Shown here: piece by piece, positions 58,859 to 64,000 of the stretch
How positions within the stretch are numbered: the stretch's first letter is position 1
How the letters are laid out: each line of letters starts with the position of its first letter
Assembly (NCBI GenBank): GCA_905221605.1
Contig: CAJNDS010002068.1
Location: forward strand, 1,296,251-1,360,250
Direction of reading: 5' to 3'
DNA: 64,000 nt
DNA from: Symbiodinium natans
Lineage: Eukaryota; Sar; Dinophyceae; Suessiales; Symbiodiniaceae
Made by a program: the position numbers and the translations under genes
The notes under the pieces: generated by a model
Database searches by the model: none
The model's input: only the letters and a program-made list of their open reading frames with translations
Told to the model about the DNA's origin: nothing

Positions 58859-58942
58859 GCCAAAGGCACGGAAGCCTTGGCACAGTTGCAGCTGCTCCGT
58901 CGGCTAAAGCTGTGCATTACCACAGGCCGAACACGTCTCAGA
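58859..58942 (+). CDS. Candidate helical exon with telomeric donor
   Basis: Between the longest CCCTAAA array and a TTTAGGG array. The frame reads AKGTEALAQLQLLRRLKLCI and TTGRTRLR, and ends AGA|GTTAGGG at 58940-58949. Leu/Arg-rich helix. No AG is visible at the extreme left, so the start is uncertain; GGCACAG (58885) is an alternative acceptor. Confidence 0.4.
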
Positions 58943-59075
58943 GTTAGGGTTTAGGGTTTAGGGTTTAGGGTTTAGGGTTTAGGGTCTAGGGTCTAGTGTC
59001 TAGGGTCTAGGGTCTAGGGTCTAGGGTCTAGGGTCCAGGGTCCATAGGGTCTAGGGTTTAGGGTTTAGGATTTAG
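58943..59075. repeat. TTTAGGG array with TCTAGGG block
   Basis: Five to six TTTAGGG units, then about eight TCTAGGG units (58985-59040), then TTTAGGG again. Confidence 0.95.
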
Positions 59076-60174
59076 GATTTAGAGTGTTAAAGGTTGAGGG
59101 TTTTCTTTGGGCTTGAAGGGCGTCCAAATGCAAGAGCCCAAAACATTCCCAATCTTGTCCCCTAATGATCAGAAATCCCTATGTAAGTATACTACAAATT
59201 GCCTAATATATTCATGCAAATTCAATCGGCCCCTGATAAGCATACCCCCTACGTAAGAAGGCTTAAACAATGAACCCTGAACCCTTATAACTCTCAACCC
59301 ACAACCCTAAACCCGAAACCCCACAACGTTCCTTCTGATTAAGTCCCGATACCTCTGTTTCTTGTGTGTTTTTGTGTGGGCGGGGCCGGGGGGGGGGGGG
59401 GTGACCGAGCATTTCATGGTGTAGGAGGGTCTCGGCTCCATAGGCATTGGACAATGATCATCATGATCACGGTCCATGACCAGTGTGTTTTGAGGCTCTA
59501 GGGGTTTAGGGTCTAGGGGTGTAGCATTCAGGGGCTTAGGGTTGTAGGGGCGTAGGGTTTAGGTGCTTAGGGGTGTAGGGTTTAGGCTTATATAGGGGTT
59601 TCGGGTTTAAGGGGTTTGGGTTTTACGGGGTCGAAGGGTCGAAGGGTTTAGGGGTATCTATTTAGGGGATTGAGAGTTTAGGCTTAGTGTTCAGATATTT
59701 ATGATGAAGGGTCCTGTTTACCTTTTCCTACCGCCCCATCGACAGGGCCTCATTAGCCTCGTAACCTTCAACAAGGCTCAAACCTCTGATTTCGTTTGGT
59801 TGCCTACTGCCCCGCCGGGCTTTCAATGAATAGCGCAGAGAGCCCAAATTCCCTTAATTCAGGAAATGCCTTCAACGATATCAGGGTGGTTGTCAAAGTT
59901 AGGGTCCCTTTTTGGATCCCTATTATATAAATACGGCACCTAATATTTAGGGTACGTACCCCAAAAGGGATCATCATTTTTACAGCTGCCCACAAGGATC
60001 CTTAAGCTGACTTCAGGTATATGATTTATATGGGTTGGTGGTCTCTTTAAGTAGGGTTTCTGTTTTAAAGGGGCATATATTCGGGGTTCTTATTCGGGTT
60101 CCTGGGGGCTATATTAAGGTATAAAGGTAACAGATAAAGAGGCCACCGGCCCTCATAATATATGATATATGCAG

Positions 60175-60261
60175 GGAGGACGCAGAGGCCTAGGATTGTT
60201 CTGTGCCGGATTTAATTATCAGCGCTTCTTGTGTCTCGGGAGGCCAGTGGGGGCGCACAAG
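60175..60261 (+). CDS. Candidate exon, AAG|GTGACT donor
   Basis: ATGCAG ending 60174 and AAG|GTGACT at 60259 bound 87 nt, exactly 29 codons in phase 0 (GLGLFCAGFNYQRFLCLGRP). Aromatic/Gly/Cys-rich. Good splice sites on both sides. Confidence 0.4.
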
Positions 60262-60370
60262 GTGACTCCTAAGCCTAAACCCTAAATCCTACACGCCAAA
60301 TCCTAAACCCTAAGCCCTAGAGCCTAAACCTCGCATTCTTATTTCCCACACCCTACGCAAACTCCCGCAG

Positions 60371-60440
60371 CAATCAGGCGACGGCAGTTCTGACGAGCGC
60401 GTCCGCGCAGCCGCCGCTCATCTGCTCAGGGACTCCAAAA
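60371..60440 (+). CDS. Candidate helical exon
   Basis: CCCGCAG ending 60370, then QSGDGSSDERVRAAAAHLLR and DSKTI. Acidic Ser start, Ala/Arg/Leu helix. Donor not obvious. Confidence 0.4.
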
Positions 60441-61087
60441 CCATCCTAAACTATAAGCCCTCAACCACCTCAACCCCAAACCCTAAACCCTAAACCAATG
60501 AATGAAGGTAGGCTCCTTCGTCAAGGGGCATGGGGGGGTTTAGGGTTCAGGGTTAGGGTTTAGGGTTTAGGGTTTAGGGTTGAGGGTTGAGGGTTTAGGG
60601 TTGAGGGTTTAGGGTTTAGGTTTGTAGTTCCTAACCTGGAAACTGTAGCCTCCTCCCCGAACATCCGTTTTGCGGGGGCTGAGGGTTTCGGCATCTCGGG
60701 CCTAAAGAGGGCCCTAAACCCTCAACCCTGAACCCTAGAATCGAAACCCCTACTACGGTATGGGGGCCTAGTCTGAGTGACGGTTCTTCGTGTTCCGGGC
60801 TCATAGCGGCTTCAACCTCCTCTTCTGCACGCTAAGGGGGGAAGCGGTAAACTCTACAAGCCCTCTAAAGCCTCTAAACCCTGCGAACCCCCTCAAACCC
60901 AAGGAAACCCGTACAAACCCTGTAAAAACTCGTCAACCCTATAAACCCTATCAACCCTGAACCCCCTAAACCCCTAAACCCTATGCCCCTGAACCCCTAA
61001 ACCCTACACCCCGATACTCCTGCCAACCCTATAAAGCCTGAACCCTCAAACCTATACACCCTAATGCCCCACAAGCCCCATAAGCCC

Positions 61088-61192
61088 TACTTGGAGGTTC
61101 ATTTGGGTAGCTATAGGTAGGGTAGAATGTACTCGAAATAGGGTCATAAGCAGAGTAGCCCTAATCAGAACTACCCGTGAACCTCTAAGTAC
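61088..61192. mobile_element. MITE, CTTGGAGGTTCATG family
   Basis: TACTTGGAGGTTCATTTGGG at the left and CTACCCGTGAACCTCTAAGTA at the right, 105 bp. Confidence 0.85.
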
Positions 61193-61199
61193 AAGCCCC

Positions 61200-61420
61200 T
61201 AAACCTCAAACCCTAAACCCTTACCCTAAAGCCTAAACCTTAAACCTTAAACCCTGAACCCTAAACCCTAAACCCTACACCCTACACCCTACACCCTAAA
61301 CCCTAAACCCTACACCCAACACCCTACACCCTAAACCCTAAACCCTAAACCTAAACCCTAAACCCTAAACCTAAACCCTAAACCCTAAACCCTAGCCCTA
61401 CACCCTAAACCCTGAAGCCC
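61200..61420. repeat. CCCTAAA/CCCTACA array
   Basis: Mixed heptamers with blocks of CCCTACA and CCTAAA hexamers; followed by a GC-rich island (61421-61488) with one open frame KPTRQPEVAALRPQEGSPKR. Confidence 0.9.
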
Positions 61421-61976
61421 ACGCGACAGCCCGAGGTCGCCGCCCTTCGGCCCCAGGAGGGGTCGCCGAAGCGCGGCACCTACAAGGGGAGGGGGGTTTA
61501 GGGTTTTAGGGTTTAGGGTTTAGGGCTAGGGTTTAGGGTTTAGGGTCTAAAGGCTTAGGGCATAATTAGGGTTTTAGGGATCAATTCGGGCAACAAGGCG
61601 GCGGGGGGAGGGGGTGGGTTAGGGCTTTTGGGATTTTGCGGCTGTAGGGTTTAAAGGGTTTGTGGGGCTTTAAAGGGTTTATAAGACTTTCAAGTATTAA
61701 AAGATGTTAAGGGGTTTTTTCGTATTGTACAGTTTCGGCTTTTGGTTCTTGGGCTTCGGGTTTAACCCCGTCACCCTTACTTGGTTTATGGTTTCGGGTT
61801 TGGGGTATTTAGGGCGCTGTTGCTGTGCATTCCTCAGGGGATCTAGTTGATTAGGCTTTCAAAGGGTACCTAAACCCAAACCCTAAACCCTAGACCCTAA
61901 ACCTAAACCCTAAACCCTGAACCCTGAACCCTAAACCCTAAACCGATTGGGCTCTTTGGGGTCCTATAGTCTTCAG

Positions 61977-62031
61977 GCACGAGAGCTTCGATGGGATCAC
62001 CGTGTCTGTGCGAAGCGCCGGGAAGCCGAGG
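61977..62031 (+). CDS. Coiled-coil mini-exon
   Basis: TTCAG ending 61976, then ARELRWDHRVCAKRREAE and GAGG|GTTTAGG. Charged helix, telomeric donor, CCCTAAA before and TTTAGGG after. Confidence 0.45.
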
Positions 62032-62084
62032 GTTTAGGCTTCAGGCTTTCAACCCCAAGCTCGGGTTTAGGGTTTAGGGTTTAG

Positions 62085-62265
62085 GTTGTCTCCCTACTTG
62101 GAGGGGCTGAAGGAAGTCTTTCACCGCCTCCTCTCAATTCTTAAACTTTTTACACCCACCCCATGCCAGCTTTGCGACCTTGAAGATTCATGTCGGAACC
62201 AAAAACCTTATATCTGTATTCGTAAAGCCCGTCGTCTGTCGGTTCCTGTACTACGTAGTCTTTAG
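62085..62265 (+). CDS. Candidate long exon beginning at TTTAG
   Basis: Directly after TTTAG (62080-62084) a frame of 59 codons runs to TAG at 62263-62265 (LSPYLEGLKEVFHRLLSILK then LFTPTPCQLCDLEDSC, RKARRL). The stop lies in the next TTTAGGG unit, and GTAGTC at 62255 is a possible donor. Hydrophobic helix followed by a Cys-rich part; no family recognised. Confidence 0.4.
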
Positions 62266-62772
62266 GGTTTAGAGTTTAGGGTTTAGGGTTTAGGGTTTCG
62301 GGCCAGGGTGTAGGGCAATCTGCCGGAGCCCAAACCCTAAACTAGATCTTGCCCCAAAGACCTGTGGCGGAATCCTTAGCCCTAAATCTATAGAGCCCTG
62401 AAACCCAAACACACCCTGTTCCCCTACACAGGGTTCAGGGTTTACGGCCACGGTGGCGTTTTTCAACATAAGTGGAGAGCGGCCAACCTGCAAGGTAGTA
62501 TAAACGACCCGTTTAAATATCCCCCTGTCCCCCACCCCGGCCACCCCCTCCAGCCAGCCCCCCAGCTCGCGCAACCTTCTCCAAAACCTCCAGCCCCACA
62601 ACGCCCACCACCCGAAACGAAACCTTTGGCCTGGCTGAGGTTGGCTGAAAAGGTTGGCTAGAGGGGTTAGGTGGAGGTTGGGGGGCTTGGTGCACTGGAG
62701 GGGGGGGCGGGGGGTTTGGCTGGACGGGGGGGGGATAAAATGCTGGGCGGCTTGACGCCGTGCTCTACGCAG

Positions 62773-62843
62773 GTAGCATGAAATACCTGTTTGACTGCTT
62801 GCATGTCCGAGCGTTTCAAAACCGGCACCGTGTCAACCCTTAA
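62773..62843 (+). CDS. Candidate terminal exon
   Basis: TCTACGCAG ending 62772, then SMKYLFDCLHVRAFQNRHRV, NP and TAA at 62841-62843. Amphipathic, basic; CCCTATAAA array follows. Confidence 0.35.
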
Positions 62844-62859
62844 AACCGAAGCCCCTAAA

Positions 62860-62982
62860 CCCTATAAACCCTATAAACCCTATAAACCCTATAAACCCTA
62901 TAAACCCTATAAACCCTATAAACCCTATGAACCCTATGAACCCTATAAACCCTATAAACGCCTATAAACCCTAAACCCTCAA
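62860..62982. repeat. CCCTATAAA 9-mer array
   Basis: About twelve units of a 9-bp variant, two of them CCCTATGAA; passes into CCCTAAA at the right. Confidence 0.95.
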
Positions 62983-63003
62983 CCCTAACCAAGGCCACGC
63001 AGC

Positions 63004-63075
63004 ATTGGATCGGCAGGGACCTCCACACGCCCAACCGTCCACTCCATGAGTCGCTACCTCAGGGAGCTGCTTTGG
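63004..63075 (+). CDS. Candidate exon
   Basis: CACGCAG acceptor near 63001, then HWIGRDLHTPNRPLHESLPQ in an open frame that runs into TTTAGGG. CCCTAAA before it. Confidence 0.3.
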
Positions 63076-63744
63076 GGTTTAGGGTTTAGGGCTTAGGGTT
63101 TAGGGTTTATAGGGTTTAGGGTTTAGCGTTTAGGGAGTTTAGGGTTCTAATCCCTCAACCCGAGTTCAAGGAGTTTAGGGAGTTTGGGGTTTAGGGGGGT
63201 TTGGGGGGTTTAGTGGGGATAGGGGGTTTAGGGGGAATAGGGGGGATAGGGTATAGGGAGTGTAGGGAGTGTAGGGCCCAAGTCACTCCCCCACCAGCCA
63301 CACGGAAGTAAACCCTAAATTCCGAAACCGCTAAACTCCCTAAACCCGACCCTAAACTCTGACCCCTAAACCCCAAACCCTAAACCCTAAACCCTAAACC
63401 CTAAACCCTAAGGGCCCATGTTTCCGACCTTAGAACGAAAGCCTGTTGGGGCAGCTCCTGGTCCCCCCCCCCCCCAAAGTTCCTCGGCAGGTCCGGATTC
63501 CCAAAAAAATTGTTGGTTTAGGGTTTAGGGTTTAGGGTTTGGGGTTTGGGGTTTGGGGTTTAGGGTTTAGGGTCCAGGGTCTAGGGTTTTGGGTTACGGA
63601 CATAAGTCACATGAATTTCAACCTCGAAACGGTTTAGGGTTTTGGGTTTTGGCTTCTGGGCTTACTGCTGGAAATTCCCTGCAGTTACAAGTGAGTTTCC
63701 GGCTAACCCTTACAAGGAATAGGTTAGGGTGACTGAGAGCGAAG

Positions 63745-63850
63745 ATTGCCTCAGCCGCTCGGGGCTTACACGAAGAAGGGTGTGTCTCATGCCCTCATGC
63801 CATACAAGGGGGGCCTCACCCACTTCCACCCCACCCCGTGGACCCCCTCC
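63745..63850 (+). CDS. Candidate open frame
   Basis: ATGCC-start frame reading PLGAYTKKGVSHALMPYKGG, then Pro/His-rich. A second frame is open too. Low confidence. Confidence 0.25.
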
Positions 63851-63924
63851 CTACCCCCATCGCTTAACGCTTCTGGGTTCCTGAATTCATGCGGAGCAAG
63901 TTGCAGGGTCCTCCATGGAAAAAG

Positions 63925-64000
63925 CAGCCCGGATCCTTCCCCCCCTTTGAACTTTAGGCTCCCTTATAAACCCCTTTAAGCAAAAAAGGGCACCCTTTTT
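63925..64000. mobile_element. CTAGGACCC-family MITE cut by the window end
   Basis: TTTAGGCTCCCTTATAAACCCC, TTTAAGCAAAAAAGGGCACCC match the interior of the family; the right end lies outside the window. Confidence 0.65.

Noticed and set aside
1-64000. rRNA, tRNA or riboswitch genes
   Set aside because: No conserved boxes or cloverleaf candidates were recognised by eye; a covariance-model search would be decisive.

Overview
This window is nuclear DNA from a eukaryote whose telomere repeat is TTTAGGG. Hundreds of perfect and degenerate TTTAGGG/CCCTAAA tracts are scattered on both strands across all 64 kb, mixed with many small inverted-repeat elements and short islands of non-repetitive sequence. 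No bacterial-type genes, operons, rRNA, tRNA or CRISPR array were recognised. TTTAGGG telomeres occur in land plants, many green algae and alveolates such as dinoflagellates and chromerids. Very short GC-richer exon-like islands in repeat-filled introns fit an alveolate (dinoflagellate-like) protist best. That is inference: I saw no spliced-leader sequence and no diagnostic marker gene.

Coding content is thin. No long uninterrupted gene exists; the longest open frames are low-complexity (Gly/Pro from G/C tracts, Asn from a microsatellite) and are not genes. Three islands carry recognisable domains on the + strand: a ubiquitin-interacting motif (31420-31474), a UBA-like three-helix segment (36628-36714) and the catalytic loop of a PI3/PI4-kinase-type lipid kinase (42014-42130). 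A fourth recurring theme is a set of tiny Glu/Ala/Gln/Arg-rich coiled-coil exons (about 13-20 codons), several of which end just before GTCG: 4559, 6829, 7930, 14753, 19063, 20111, 26247, 33438, 49804 and others. About forty further islands have a plausible AG...GT-bounded open frame. In sequence of this composition, frames of 20-45 codons are expected by chance, so those calls are deliberately low confidence.

Layout. 0-5 kb: CT microsatellite, telomeric arrays, a G-tract element and small exon candidates. 4.1-8 kb: a segment present three times (one diverged, two nearly identical) that carries the coiled-coil mini-exon. 8-20 kb: alternating telomeric arrays, MITEs and exon candidates. 20-22 kb: a degenerate TTTAGGG higher-order array, then a 20-bp minisatellite. 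22-31 kb: a telomere-telomere inverted junction, a perfect hairpin MITE, an AAT-rich 12-mer array, and a TTTGGGGG/9-mer array. 31-45 kb: the UIM, UBA and lipid-kinase exons plus most well-spliced candidates. 45-59 kb: second copy of the G-tract element, a gene fragment between 180-bp direct repeats, and the longest CCCTAAA array (58.56-58.85 kb). 59-64 kb: more exon candidates and variant arrays; the window ends inside a MITE.

The most interesting signals are structural. (1) In five cases a telomere-like array lies inside a small transposon copy and is flanked by a direct duplication of 8-50 bp of that transposon, as expected for repeat synthesis or capture at a staggered break. (2) Exon islands tend to be preceded by CCCTAAA and followed by TTTAGGG, so the introns between them would begin and end with complementary repeats able to pair in the pre-mRNA. 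(3) Telomeric units themselves contain usable splice signals (TTTAG as acceptor, GTTTAG or GTTAGG as donor), and several candidate exons begin or end exactly there.
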